This document shows, in pieces, positions 10,000-20,700 of a DNA stretch of 64,000 nucleotides. This DNA comes from Ophiosphaerella korrae (taxonomy: Eukaryota > Ascomycota > Dothideomycetes > Pleosporales > Phaeosphaeriaceae): the NCBI GenBank assembly GCA_028456385.1, contig JALNQF010000095.1, forward strand, positions 1 through 64,000. Direction: 5' to 3'. Position 1 is the stretch's first letter. The number at the start of each line of letters is the position of its first letter. Below the pieces are notes generated by a model. That model was not told where the DNA came from, did not search any database, and saw only the letters and a program-made list of their open reading frames with translations. The translations under genes were made by a program, and so were the position numbers.

Positions 10000-11268
10000 A
10001 TGGCCGGAGACAGCTCCAAGAGCAAGGCGCCAGCCGCCCTCGACCTCGATGGCCACAACCTGCCGCCGTCACCGGCGCCGAGCACGCCGCGCAACAATAG
10101 GAAGTATGCTCTCATGACAGAGCTGGTGTACACGGAAAGCACCGACCAGTACAATGCCAGTTCTGTGCCCATCTACCAGTCGGCCACCTTCAAGCAAGAG
10201 TCGGCCACCGCCGGCGGCGGCGAATACGACTACACACGCTCAGGCAACCCGACGCGCACTCACCTGGAGCGACACCTGGCCAAGATCATGGCTGCCAACC
10301 GCGCGCTGGTCGTCTCGTCCGGCATGGGCGCTCTCGACGTCATCACCCGCCTACTGCGCCCAGGTGACGAGGTTGTCACCGGTGATGACCTCTACGGCGG
10401 CACCAATCGCCTGCTCAAGTATCTCTCCACCCATGGCGGCATCATCGTCCACCACGTCGACACGACCACCACCGACAAGCTCGCCGCCGTGGTCAACAGC
10501 AAGACGGCCATGGTCCTCCTCGAGACCCCCACCAACCCTCTGATCAAGATCTGTGACATCCCCGCCATTGCCTGTATTGCCCACAAGGCAAACCCCGCCG
10601 CCATCGTCGCCGTCGACAACACTATGATGTCGCCCATGCTGCTCAATCCCCTCGATCTCGGTGCCGACATTGTCTACGAGTCTGGCACCAAATACCTGTC
10701 CGGCCACCACGACCTCATGGCCGGTGTCATTGCCGTCAACGAGTCGGCCCTCGGCGACAGGCTATACTTCACAATCAATGCCTCTGGGTGCGGCCTCTCG
10801 CCCTTTGACTCGTGGCTGCTGCTCCGAGGTATCAAGACATTAGGTGTGCGTATGGAGAAGCAGCAAGCAAACGCTATGCGCATTGCACAATTTCTTGAGT
10901 CCCATGGCTTCAAAGTACGCTATCCAGGCTTAAAGTCACACCCGCAGTACGACTTGCACTGGAGCATGGCGCGTGGCGCAGGCGCCGTCCTGTCGTTTGA
11001 AACCGGAGATGTCAATGTCAGCGAGAGAATTGTAGAGAGCGCACGTCTATGGGCCATTAGCGTCAGCTTTGGTTGCGTCAACAGCTTGATTAGCATGCCT
11101 TGCCGTATGAGTCATGCCAGCATCGACGAAAAAACACGAAGGGAGCGTAACATGCCCGAGGACATAATCAGATTGTGTGTAGGCATCGAAGACTCGGAAG
11201 ATTTGGTTGAAGATTTAAGCCGCGCCGTAAGCCATCCCCACACCAGATATGCCAAAACCGTATGTTAA
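10000..11268 (+). CDS. metG: Cystathionine beta-lyase (PLP-dependent, methionine pathway)
   Basis: This is an intronless 422-residue frame with a strong start context (caccATGGCC). It belongs to the Cys/Met-metabolism PLP family. Visible landmarks are YDYTRSGNPTR near 77-86, which contacts PLP phosphate from the neighbouring subunit, SSGMGALDVI near 106, the aspartate of VAVDNT at about 206, and the Schiff-base lysine in SGTKYLSGHHD at K231. The sequence around the lysine and the conserved length fit cystathionine beta-lyase (metG in Aspergillus, STR3 in yeast), which converts cystathionine to homocysteine, pyruvate and ammonia. Cystathionine gamma-lyase is the main alternative, and motif reading alone does not fully exclude it. 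No peroxisomal SKL tail is present; the C-terminus is KTVC. Confidence 0.88.
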   Translation: MAGDSSKSKAPAALDLDGHNLPPSPAPSTPRNNRKYALMTELVYTESTDQYNASSVPIYQSATFKQESATAGGGEYDYTRSGNPTRTHLERHLAKIMAANRALVVSSGMGALDVITRLLRPGDEVVTGDDLYGGTNRLLKYLSTHGGIIVHHVDTTTTDKLAAVVNSKTAMVLLETPTNPLIKICDIPAIACIAHKANPAAIVAVDNTMMSPMLLNPLDLGADIVYESGTKYLSGHHDLMAGVIAVNESALGDRLYFTINASGCGLSPFDSWLLLRGIKTLGVRMEKQQANAMRIAQFLESHGFKVRYPGLKSHPQYDLHWSMARGAGAVLSFETGDVNVSERIVESARLWAISVSFGCVNSLISMPCRMSHASIDEKTRRERNMPEDIIRLCVGIEDSEDLVEDLSRAVSHPHTRYAKTVC

Positions 11269-12352
11269 CAATCATAATAGCTTGTACAAGCTGGTGCCGT
11301 CAACATCACGCCCGAAGGATTTCGTGCCTTAGCCATCTCTCCCTAAGCTTTTCTCTGCACTCCTAAATCACCCTGCAAAGTACCAAAGTCACCACTGTCC
11401 TGCAACGTCACAGCAGGTTAACGTGATATTATTCTCTCTTCTTTTGTTGCTAGAGATCAAAGTTCTTCGCTTCGCAACTTTCTCTGACCCAGTCACCTCT
11501 GTCACCGCGTCGAAGTTGGTGTTAACGTGATATTTGCCCAGGTTGAATTGGTCTAGATAGGCTGAATGAAAGTAACTCACTATCCCATATCATATATACT
11601 CATCGATTCAAGGGAGCTGGACTGTAGAAAACAGTAATCTGCTGCCTTCCAAAATCAATTGCATTGCAAACTTGCTTGACATGACCATGTTTCTTCACAG
11701 GCAACAACGACATCTCCTTTTGGTATTTGGGAAGAATCAGATTTCAAGGCTTCTTTCTTTGCATTGTCCTGACTCATCTATCTATTCCAACATTTAACTA
11801 CCTGTAAGCCTTGGGACACCCCAGGTTATAAGCGAGATAAGCTTATCTCCACCTCTTTATCGTTATTTTGCATGTCTCACCCGACACCTGTCCAGTTCGT
11901 GTCAGCATCGGGCATGTAATAATCCTTTTTCTCCCTTGATGGAACCTGGCATGAATTGATGGCCATAAGACTCAACTGGCCTACCTACCTGTAATAAGAA
12001 TGCCCGAATTCTCGCCATTGCTAAATTGCCCCTCACTTCCATCGACCTCCGAGCGTCGGACTGGGACGCCACCAACTACCGAGGCATCCGAAACACACCT
12101 CCAACACAGCATGCACGTTTGAGACGAGACAGCTCTTGACACATTTGACACGCAGTAGCTTGACCACAATTACATACGAACCGTCTGACTGGTTGCCTTT
12201 ATCTGCTTCTCCGCTTTGTTTTTCTGCCGTTATTTCGCCACCTGGGGATTCAAGGCTGCTCACAGGCTGTTCTGGGTGCAGCAAAATGGATGCAGCTGAC
12301 CATCTGTAATCTTCATAATCAGTCCCAGCAAAACATCGGGAGAGCAACTACA
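11269..12352. other. Intergenic, 1.1 kb
   Basis: Only short unsupported frames occur on either strand. I see no RNA gene or repeat. The segment just before 12353 is the presumed promoter of the next gene. Confidence 0.6.
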
Positions 12353-13327
12353 ATGCCACAATTCCTCGATCTTCCTCGCGAGTTGCGAGACATGATATAC
12401 ATGGCCATCATTACCTGGACACGCCCGCGCCCAACCCTTGAAGACACAACCTCCATGCTTGGGTGGACTCCCTCATGGGAAGCTCGCAATCAAGATGGCT
12501 CTGGTTGCGTATTTTCCTCCAAGACAGCACCTAGCACATGCGCCAATGTTCTAGTAGCAAATCGCCAAATCAATAAAGAGATGGGACACAGCATTGATCG
12601 CGCTCGGAGAAAGGGGCTATTAATTGCTCAGATTGACTGTATTGTGACGAAGCACAGCCATTTTGTTTATTTTAGTTGGCTTTCCATTCCAATCGTTCAC
12701 ACTAGAAAGATAAATGCACAAAGCAGAAAGAACAAGATGCTGTCTGCCTGGGCACCCAGCGTACCTGTCGTGAGAAGGCTATTGGCAGCAACTCCACGGG
12801 GCGGCCAGTCAGCATATAGTAGCACTACTACAAGCATTGAGCAACTACAGATCGACATCCGACTGTTCGAGAACGATCTGTCCAGACAGAGGCGATTCCA
12901 GGGTACACCTAATCGAGTGAGCTGGGCGATTTGCGCCGCATTAAAGAGGGTCCTTGAACAAGACCCTGGCCGCTTCTCTAGAAGTGGTAGCCCCAACCAT
13001 GTCACTATTGACACTTTGATTCTCAACGTCACCCCGGTGGCAAAGCATTCGCCAATACGTGTAGAATCTTCAAATATTGCACATCCCAACAATGACGAAG
13101 GCCCGGAGGGTTGTCCACGTGCCGTGGCGAGGGGTCTTGTCGATGTGTGGAATAAGCTCTGGTCGGGGGACGAGTTCAACGGGAGATATTACCGAAGCCT
13201 ACTGGAAAGGATCAAGAGAGTGAGGGTTTTGCTTGACGGTGCGTTAGTTGGGGAAAGGGAGTTAAGACTGGAATTGGAGAGGGGTCAGGCGGAGGCGAGG
13301 CGGATAGCACAAAGGGTAGGATGGTAG
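12353..13327 (+). CDS. Hypothetical protein with F-box-like LPRELRDMIY start
   Basis: This is a single-exon 324-residue protein. I chose ATG 12353 because the motif FLDLPRELRDMIYMAI begins three residues later; an in-frame ATG 21 codons upstream lacks support. This opening is typical of large families of fungal F-box-like (2EXR-type) proteins that keep the first F-box helix and little else. The remainder has no catalytic motif. It contains a basic stretch (residues 120-140) and a long charged C-terminal helix (LVGERELRLELERGQAEARR). It has no signal peptide or membrane segment. A role in substrate selection for ubiquitination is possible but not shown. Confidence 0.7.
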   Translation: MPQFLDLPRELRDMIYMAIITWTRPRPTLEDTTSMLGWTPSWEARNQDGSGCVFSSKTAPSTCANVLVANRQINKEMGHSIDRARRKGLLIAQIDCIVTKHSHFVYFSWLSIPIVHTRKINAQSRKNKMLSAWAPSVPVVRRLLAATPRGGQSAYSSTTTSIEQLQIDIRLFENDLSRQRRFQGTPNRVSWAICAALKRVLEQDPGRFSRSGSPNHVTIDTLILNVTPVAKHSPIRVESSNIAHPNNDEGPEGCPRAVARGLVDVWNKLWSGDEFNGRYYRSLLERIKRVRVLLDGALVGERELRLELERGQAEARRIAQRVGW

Positions 13328-14265
13328 AAATGGGGAAGAGGAAGACGGTATGGTATGTAGCAGTGCCTATAATTTGGTTGTAAACATTGTGTACTATGAT
13401 GATATGGCTACTTTTGGCTCCTCATCAAAGCTGTGTGGGAGAGTGTCAGTCTGAACACCTAACCCCAGAAAGAATCCAAAAAGGGTGGCCCCCGGCTCGG
13501 CACGTACGACAAGGCATCGGATGATCCAGCTTTGCTTGTCTCGAATCGAGATTCAGCATTCCTGAGACCGAGGCGCTACCGATCCTTCCCTGTGTGCCTG
13601 CGGGCGCTGACCGAGCTATTGAGGTGAATCGATAACGCACACTAGATAGACGCGACGAGTGGGCAAAATCGGAGGCTAAGCCAGCTCTCCTCAAGCGCCT
13701 ATCAGGAATGCTCAACTTGTTAGCCAGACGGGGGGGGGGGTCCTGAGCTGGGAGGTATGTAGTCAGCATTTGGATGAGACACGCAAGCGTGCATTGACGG
13801 GCTTGGCATGCTCAACCTGTGTTTCGTGAAACAGGCCTCCGCGTCAAGCCCTTGCTGCTTCGGGCCAACCCCCCGGTCATCATTCGTCGCCATGCCTCAT
13901 CGCATCCACTTCAATTGGCCAGACGCCGACGCCGACTTCAGGGGCAGGAGAGAAAGAAAAGAAGGCATCCATAAAACGGTGCGGCGGCCCCTGCATAAGA
14001 TTTTTTGTGTCCGTCGTGCGGGAATAGGGGGGCCCATTGGCGGCCATTGCCCGTTGGTCTGACAGGGCCTTTCTTTTGGGGTAGACGTGTTTTATATAAT
14101 GGCATGTCATGGCTCCTTGATGTTCATTTGTTCGATCCACACTGGCTTTTCCGTGACTGTCCTTACAAAAGTTCATGGTAAAGTGTAATTCTTCGCCAGA
14201 ATTCTACGTCCTAAAAGTCTCATCCCTACTGCCGGGCAGTCTTTCCTCAACACTCCACAATCCAC
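13328..14265. other. Intergenic, 0.9 kb
   Basis: It contains a G homopolymer of about 10 nt near 13731-13740 and short unsupported frames. The 3' part is the presumed promoter of the bestrophin-like gene. Nothing else is recognised. Confidence 0.6.
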
Positions 14266-15877
14266 ATGTCAGGTCCAAAGTCCATCGATATGGCAGCCTC
14301 GGTCGCAACCAGCACCAAAACCCTCAAACCAACCGAGATTGAGATACCCAGCGCCACTGGCAGCAAAGATGAAAATGCGCCAGAGCTGCTGTCCCCACGG
14401 TCATGGCGAGGACGCGGAGTAACCTACCAACCGCCCTCCCGCAGACAAACCAATGGCTCCCTAGATGCTGAAGATTATTTCGTGCGTTTCTCCCCTTATT
14501 CCTAACATGGACTCTCTTACTGACCTTGGCAGGTTGGCCCTCGAGATATGGCAAAGCATTCTAAATGGCCTTTTTTTATGCGTATGCACGGCTCAGTTTT
14601 CCCCAAGATGATCTTGCCCTTGACCGTCGTCACCCTCTGGTCAACACTTATCACTTGTATTTCCGAGTTTATACATCCACTGGCAGTGAGCACCCTCCTG
14701 CTTACTGTTTTGGGTTTCGTCGTTGGTCTCGCAATCTCTTTCCGCACCAGCACTGCATACGAGCGATATACCGAGGGTAGAAAATACTGGAGTCAGTTAA
14801 TCTTTGTAAGCCAAAACATGGCACGTACCATCTGGATCCATACAGGTGAACGTGAAGGCGAGTTGGGCAAGGAGGATTTATTGAACAAACTGTACGTGTG
14901 TTGCTTGCCTTGAATCTAGGAGTCGCAGCTGACATTTGACTTCAGAACTGCGTTGAATTTACTCAACGCCTTTGCCTGTTCCGTAAAGCATAGACTTCGA
15001 TTTGAGCCCGGCATCGATTACCCCGATTTGCGTGAACGGGTTGAGTTTCTTGATACTTTCGCCAAAGCTGCCGACATGGATATTCCTCGACCGTTGGCGA
15101 AAAACAAGGCAAAGGCTGTTGGAGAGTACCTCGGCGTGACGTTTGCAGAGTCAAACCCTCGCAAGAGGATCAAGCGATCCAAGAAGCCGCTTGGCAACTT
15201 GTCTCTTGAAATCCTTAACCATCTTTCCTGCTACATTCACAGCGTCATCGACAATGAGACTCTCAAAATCGGGCTCTACCAGAATCAAGCTAGTATGTCT
15301 ACATTAACCTTACTTTGTTACCATTAGCTAAACATCTGCAGTTACCGGTATCGTCCAACTCAACGAGGCCCTCGCAGGCATGGATCGTGTTCTTCAAACC
15401 CCGCTTCCTATTGCCTACTCCATTGCTATCTCGCAAATCACTTGGGTATACGTTATGATGCTGCCATTCCAGCTCTGGGACGACCTCCACTGGATCACCA
15501 TTCCTGGCTGCATCTTCGCCGCGTACATTATCATCGGTCTTGCTGCCATTGGTCGTGAAATTGAGAACCCCTTCGGCAACGATGTCAATGATCTCCCACT
15601 AGAGGCATTTTGTGAAGAGCTTGAATTGGATATCGATACAATTACTTCGCAGCCTGCGCCCACTACGCGCGAGTTTATGAAGAGAGAAGGCAACATGCCA
15701 ATCTGGCCGCTAAGTCAAAAGAGCTACAATAGCTGGGCTAGACGAAGCAAGCAAGACATCCGAGATGCGTTGATGACCAAGACAAAAGCAGATATGATGG
15801 TTAGGAAGAGCTTTGCCGCGCCACGACAAAGCGAGGCCGAAGAGAAAGACACGCATGCGTTGCAGCAAGATGCCTGA
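14266..15877 (+). CDS. Bestrophin/RFP-TM family anion channel-like membrane protein
   Basis: Four exons, 14266-14481, 14533-14891, 14946-15292 and 15342-15877, give 485 residues. Introns are 51, 54 and 49 nt and phases agree at each junction. The first about 80 residues are a disordered Ser/Thr-rich leader. The conserved part begins at KWPFFMRMHGSVFPKMILPL with membrane helices (VVTLWSTLITCI, STLLLTVLGFVVGLAISF). Next comes the family hallmark RTSTAYERYTEGRKYW, and a second hydrophobic pair follows near YSIAISQITWVYVMMLPF and IPGCIFAAYIIIGLAAIG. The signature IENPFGNDVNDLPL is diagnostic of the bestrophin/UPF0187 superfamily. Animal bestrophins are Ca2+-activated Cl- channels; fungal members are largely uncharacterised. 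The tail after about residue 430 is charged and cytosolic. Confidence 0.92.
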
Positions 15878-17137
15878 AAAGAAAATGATGATACCGGATT
15901 GCATATTCAGTTTGGCGCTAACAGGAGTTCTTTTCTTTCTCTTGAATAAAGTGAGGGTATATGCATAGCGCGGCTTGTGTTGCACTTTATTTTCTTCCTC
16001 AGTTTTGTTGTGGCCCAGTAGTGATCGTTCGCGGCTTCTGCGATATTTCATTCTACGCAGACTATACTCCGACGGGATGGATTATTGCAAATACCTAGAT
16101 TTTTAAACTCTTTATAATTAGCGTCACGTTGACATTCAGAAGTGCTGCCGATCGCGTCTGTAGTAAGAATTTCAACTTTCTTCACCAGTATGTGCTTTTG
16201 CAATACGATCGATCATTCGTCACAACTCACTCTTTACCGAATTACATCAAGGTTAAGTAATAATATATTATACTATTATATACTATTATATACTATTCTA
16301 GAGAAAAGAATCAGTCTTTCTTTAGTTAGAAAGTATCATAAACCTAAGCTAGTACTCCACTTGTATCTGTAGTAGCCTAGTAAACAATAAATTGTACTAG
16401 CCTTAGTAAGTATTATAGTTGTATATAATACTAGCCGCTTGGTAAAACTGTCCTAAGAGATAGGTACGGAAATGATCTACGTAATCTTGGCCTTGATTGA
16501 GGTGGCAGTGAGGTTGACAGCTATGAGCCTCTGTCGTCGCGTGTCCCCGAAGTGTCATTCCCGGTCCTTGACTGATTTGTAGCGTCGTTACCAACCTCTA
16601 TTGGATGGAGAATTTCAAGCTGCTTGGCAAGAACATCTATGGACTGCTGTAGGCGACCGAAAGCTTGTGATAAATGGGTACAATGTCTCGATATCAGATT
16701 GCCGGTTACCTTAGTCACGATCTCGCATTTCTTGTAGAAGAAGGCTGCCAGGTTGCGCATGGATATGCAAGTTGCTTCTTGTGAAAATCCATGGATACAT
16801 GGTGCCGTCGTATGCGTGTAGTTCTGTCCTAAATGTACAACAAGAGTCTGTCTTTAGATAAATTACGTATATATTATTCTAATCTGCATGCAGATCCACA
16901 TAATTTTAATTATCTGTACCTTGTTTTACCTCATTACTGGTCGTAGTGCCATGGTGCCGTGCCAAATCTGACATCAGACAGTGAACAATAGCACCCGGAG
17001 GAGCAACACCTTCTAGGCAAGAAAATTCCGTCAGAATGTATAAGCAATGCTGTTCCCACTTCTAGCCAAAAACAAGAGAGCCACTAAGCATATCCATACC
17101 ATCATTCACCCAGTACCCAGCCTTATTAACGCCTACC
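15878..17137. other. Intergenic, AT-rich in the middle
   Basis: An AT-rich stretch at about 16240-16440 carries direct repeats of TATACTATTA. A minus-strand frame at 16521-16760 (79 codons, helical, Gln/Leu-rich) has no recognisable homology. I do not call it a gene. Confidence 0.55.
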
Positions 17138-18391
17138 ATGGCTGTCTCTCTTCTTCTCCAATCTCTTTTCCTCTTCAGCATAATTCTATCCGGGTCAGTT
17201 GAGCACTCTCCAAGGAATATTTTTGAAAAGAGAGATCCGTGTAATGGAGTCGATGCCGAGCCAGTTCTTTACCACAAATATGGCACCGACAAATGCCCGC
17301 CGAAATACAAGCTGAAGGGTGATAGATGTTATCACAACCCTACCATGGGCTGGAAATGCGAGCAATTCTGTCAACTTGAAACGACATTTGTTTATGGGCA
17401 AGAACAGCCGTTTGCAAATGCGTACTGCCACGGACCTTAATCATGCACTATAACCAGTACTGAGACTCGTACGTACCATCACTTGGAGCTTTAGCTTCAA
17501 CCCCAAGTTTCTCGAAGCATATAAGGTGTGTATCGCGGTCGGCTTCTCGGTCGCCAAAGCCTCGGCTTTTGCTCGAGCCTTTTTAATCGAGTTGGAGAAT
17601 GGCCAGTGTGTGGCTGCCTCACCTTTGTGCCCCGTCATCAGAAAGGCCTGGTAATGTTCCACGCTTCCGCAAAAATAGGAGTTGCACTAATCGAGCGATT
17701 AGCGGAATGATTGGTGCCTCTACGTCTTGCACGGCTCGGCCGAACGTGAACAAATATGTATGTGTGGAGCAGTTACACTTCGACAAAGATGGCTCTATTG
17801 ACGGCGACACTATTTTTGTTCGCACCGACTGCGGTACACGTATGCCGTTTGGTAAGGACAAGCAAGATCCAGTGTATCAAAAAAACCCGGCGTTCCTCTA
17901 GACCGCGACTTGCAGGAATCCTGGGCTTCGACCTGGAAGAAGAATGACTTGGATGGAATGGACGATAAGGGTATCACCTGGAATACCTCTGAAAAGTCTC
18001 CTTCCGTTGAAGGCTGCCTCCCTATACTCAATGCAAGCGCGGCATATCTTGATCAGTGGGTAGGGTTAGGCCTCAAAGGGAAATTGTGGTGGCCTTCGGT
18101 ATTTATTTCTTCCCAACCTCTATTTCACATACCTGCTGGATCTCTCAGTGTAAGACTGGCTGTGCGGTTGCTTTGAACTACAAGTCCGACTGGTCTCCCA
18201 AAACTGTTGAAGAAATTCCAGAAGGAATATGCCACCTTACCAGGGGCGATGTAGCTATTGCTTTGTTCAGTATTGTTGACAAATGCACTGCTAGTGGCAG
18301 GGTTGGTGGCAAAAGGTCGTTCAGTAAGGACAAATGCAAGGGCGAACTCGAGTTCATCATACCTGAAGGCTTGCCTCCTAATGGCCATTGA
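17138..18391 (+). pseudogene. Decayed gene for a cysteine-rich secreted protein
   Basis: A good start (ctaccATGGCT) opens a 100-codon frame with a clear signal peptide (SLLLQSLFLFSIILSGSVE) and a cysteine-rich region (KYGTDKCPPKYKLKGDRCYH, GWKCEQFCQLET), ending at TAA 17438-17440. Protein-like sequence continues past that stop but hops between frames: SCTITSTETRTYHH, then WSFSFNPKFLEAYK and FSVAKASAFARAFLIELE (17482-17640). Then come YVCVEQLHFDKDGSIDGDTI (to 17901), DDKGITWNTSEKSPSVEG (17940-18018) and CKTGCAVALNYKSDWSPK onward to a stop at 18391. At least four frame changes or stops interrupt it. I infer one ancestral gene of about 400 codons. The first 100 residues could still be made as a short secreted product. 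The family name is unknown to me. Confidence 0.6.
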
Positions 18392-18469
18392 TTTCTAGAG
18401 TCTATCTTAATTGAAGGAATAAGGGAGCCTCTGTTAGACAGTCAAGTACGAGCATCTTTTGATAAAATG

Positions 18470-18473
<4 letters not shown>

Positions 18474-18500
<27 letters not shown>
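18474..18500. repeat. Poly-T tract, 27 nt
   Basis: An uninterrupted run of T, or A on the minus strand. It could be the remnant poly(A) tail of a retroposed sequence inserted on the minus strand, but no such element is recognised next to it. Confidence 0.9.
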
Positions 18501-18769
18501 CAATTCCACGTTGAATGAGCCCCATCTAGTATCAACTCTCACATGCGTATTAAATTACTACTTTGCCCTCATCGTACTTATTTCATTCTTTGCTCTTGCT
18601 ACCACATTGCATCTTCCCCCAACTAGGGCTGGAGGCGGAGACGCAAAATTTCTTGACTTTTAGTTTAGGAGACAAGAATAAATAATAAGCTGACGAGTTT
18701 GGCGGATGATCGCACACATGTTCTAGGAACAGTGGATAGCATTTCCAGTAGAATTAATTAGGTATTTAT

Positions 18770-19132
18770 CTATATGTCTTGACCGTGCCTCAAATGTTTC
18801 CTTACTATAAGCCGTACGTTCAGCTCCGGCTTTTCCCTAAACAAAAACGATCGCTGCTTTTCAATTAAAAACGCATCATCTACGAGGCCGAAATCAAAAT
18901 GCAAAACTAGCCGCACAAGGATGAATATAATTTTAGCCAGAGCGATGCCCTTTCTAATACACGCTTTTGGACCGTAGCTGAATGGCTGGAACACTTCTCG
19001 CTTGTCCAAAAGTGTTGCTGTAGGGCGATTCAGATGATTGGAAGGGAGCCAGCGTTCTGGGAGGGAGGAGGAGGAGGAGGAGGAAAGTGCGAAGGTGTTG
19101 GAAAGCGTGAAGGTTAGGAGTTGATAGATCAT
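18770..19132 (-). pseudogene. Cytochrome P450 3' fragment (heme-binding end only)
   Basis: The 120-residue frame carries the C-terminal end of a P450: PERWLPSN (the PERF region), then FQPFSYGPKACIRKGIALAK, corresponding to the FxxGxRxCxG heme-thiolate loop, then the L-helix and the terminal strand ending ELNVRLIVRK. The glycine two residues after the heme cysteine is replaced by Arg. Upstream, the PERF region is preceded by a Ser run encoded by a GGA/TCC microsatellite and then by AT-rich non-coding DNA, so the N-terminal three quarters are missing. I read it as a truncated relic. Confidence 0.72.
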
Positions 19133-19557
19133 TATGACAGTCTGTGGGTGGAATGTTAGTATGGTCTCGCAGTAGTTAGAATATATATTCTTAATAGTAA
19201 AAAGCTAACTTAAACTTATATTTCTGACCTTTTTTTAGAGCCTAATATAAGGATAGTTATAAATAATATAGGACTAGATAATATAGTAATTAAGTATTGT
19301 TAAATACTTAATAACTAGCTATATAAGTACTAAAATCTTACTAAGTTCTATATAACTACTAACCTAGACCTAGCCCTTAATACCGTATACTAGAGAGGAT
19401 AGAGATGATAGAGAGGTAGGTAGATATTAGGATACTAGAACACTAGAGAGGACAAGAAAAAGAGAGGAAAAAAAGAGAAAGACAGTAGATATATCGGAAA
19501 ATGAATACCGGACCAGTATCCTTTTGCCCAACAAGTGTCGCGGCTGTTTCTCCGTCC
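19133..19557. other. AT-rich island
   Basis: 19170-19400 is strongly AT-rich with TA-rich words (ATATTAG, TAATATAG, ACTTAATAA) and a purine run at 19390-19500. The composition differs sharply from the flanking genes and is consistent with an old repeat degraded by C-to-T mutation. No coding signal is seen. Confidence 0.6.
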
Positions 19558-19962
19558 TTACGGAGACGTACCACTGGCTAGAGCAGCGCTGAAAGCGGCA
19601 AGCCCTTGCGTATTCTTATGCATGATGGAATTGGCTGGGGAGCCATTCTTGATCCAGCAATTAGCCCCATTCGCGGCTATAGCGTCCCCTATGTGAGCTG
19701 CAAAATGGATAGACCTGCAAAGCATAATATTTGGAAGCTTCAGTTGATTGCTCCAGTCGGTGCCGCAAAAGACGTTAAATATACCCGTGAGCGGTCAGGT
19801 TTCGGCAACGTTACCATCGAGGCAATTCAAGGCCACTGTCGCAATGCCAGTAGGAGAAGTGACGGGGTAGTTGTTCAGTCCCGAGGCTGTAGAAGTAGGT
19901 GTTGATGAGCTTGATGTCGCTGTCGGACATGAGGACAGTGTGCTCAATCTAGTGAGCAGCGA
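19558..19962 (-). pseudogene. Relic of a Ser/Thr-stalk, PAN/apple-like surface protein
   Basis: One minus-strand frame reads through a Ser/Thr-rich linker (STLSSCPTATSSSSTPTS), then NNYPVTSPTGIATVALNCLD. A TGA at about 19796-19798 interrupts it, then GIFNVFCGTDWSNQLKLPN and GANCWIKNGSPANSIMHK follow to a TAA at 19558. The pairing of FCGTDW with NCWIKNG resembles fungal PAN/apple-like extracellular modules (CGTDY...NCWLKN). The internal stop, the lack of a start and signal peptide, and the missing central cysteines suggest a fragment. The identification is by motif memory and is tentative. Confidence 0.35.
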
Positions 19963-20572
19963 ACTAAGTCAATGAATCATCAATAGCAACCTAGCGTCGC
20001 GCGGTAAGGCTGGCATGTTGGGTTAGCCGAAGGCGATTTTGCAATAGACCAAGCGTAAGAGATGAACATCTTGATGACACTGGCGGCAGGGACGGCCTGA
20101 CTCGCTCTGGCACTAGCCTTGCCAGCGTGAGCCAGAACTAGGGAGTACCCTCTTATATCATAGTAGATCACGTATTAAGGCTAGTAGTAACTGATTAACA
20201 AGTAGGGCTTCTCGGGGCCAATTTTGATTCGCCAATGCCAAAGCAATGCCAAGATAGATTTTGGCATTGAAGCTGGTTATGTTTCTTGTCCCCATACAAA
20301 AGCACATCATATGACCCTCATAGATAAGAAGGCCTTTCAAATGTTGACCACCATATAGAGATACAATAAGCACCAAGACCACGTGAGGCTGCATAGTATC
20401 GTAAGGGTTGCCTAGAAAATGTGTCGTACGTGATATTGTAGGAGTGATGGGTGATTTACGTAAGTATCCTATCACCTGGATTAGGAAAGGTAGAAAGGTT
20501 TTGGTGAACATAGTACATTTCATCATGTCGTAGCAGTGGTTTACCAGAAACAAGTGCAAAGAACACTTGTTA
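19963..20572. other. Intergenic flank of the Tc1 element
   Basis: No coherent coding signal. Minus-strand frames of 63 and 154 codons show no recognisable motif. Confidence 0.55.
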
Positions 20573-20597
20573 CAGTGACTGGACATAAGTTTAGCAC
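20573..20597 (+). repeat. Left terminal inverted repeat of the Tc1-like element
   Basis: It pairs with 21888-21912: 18 of 25 positions match, including a perfect inner block AAGTTTAGCAC. Confidence 0.85.
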
Positions 20598-20700
20598 AGC
20601 GTGGCACGTGCGCGCCCAACACGAGATTGACGCCTCATCGTTCACAACCACCCACCACCTAAAATTATACAGAAACTTGGTTTTTTTGAAGAGATTTGAA

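Noticed and set aside
19606..19905. 99-codon plus-strand open frame
   Set aside because: The opposite strand gives a more protein-like reading with a Ser/Thr stalk and cysteine motifs; this frame is treated as its shadow.
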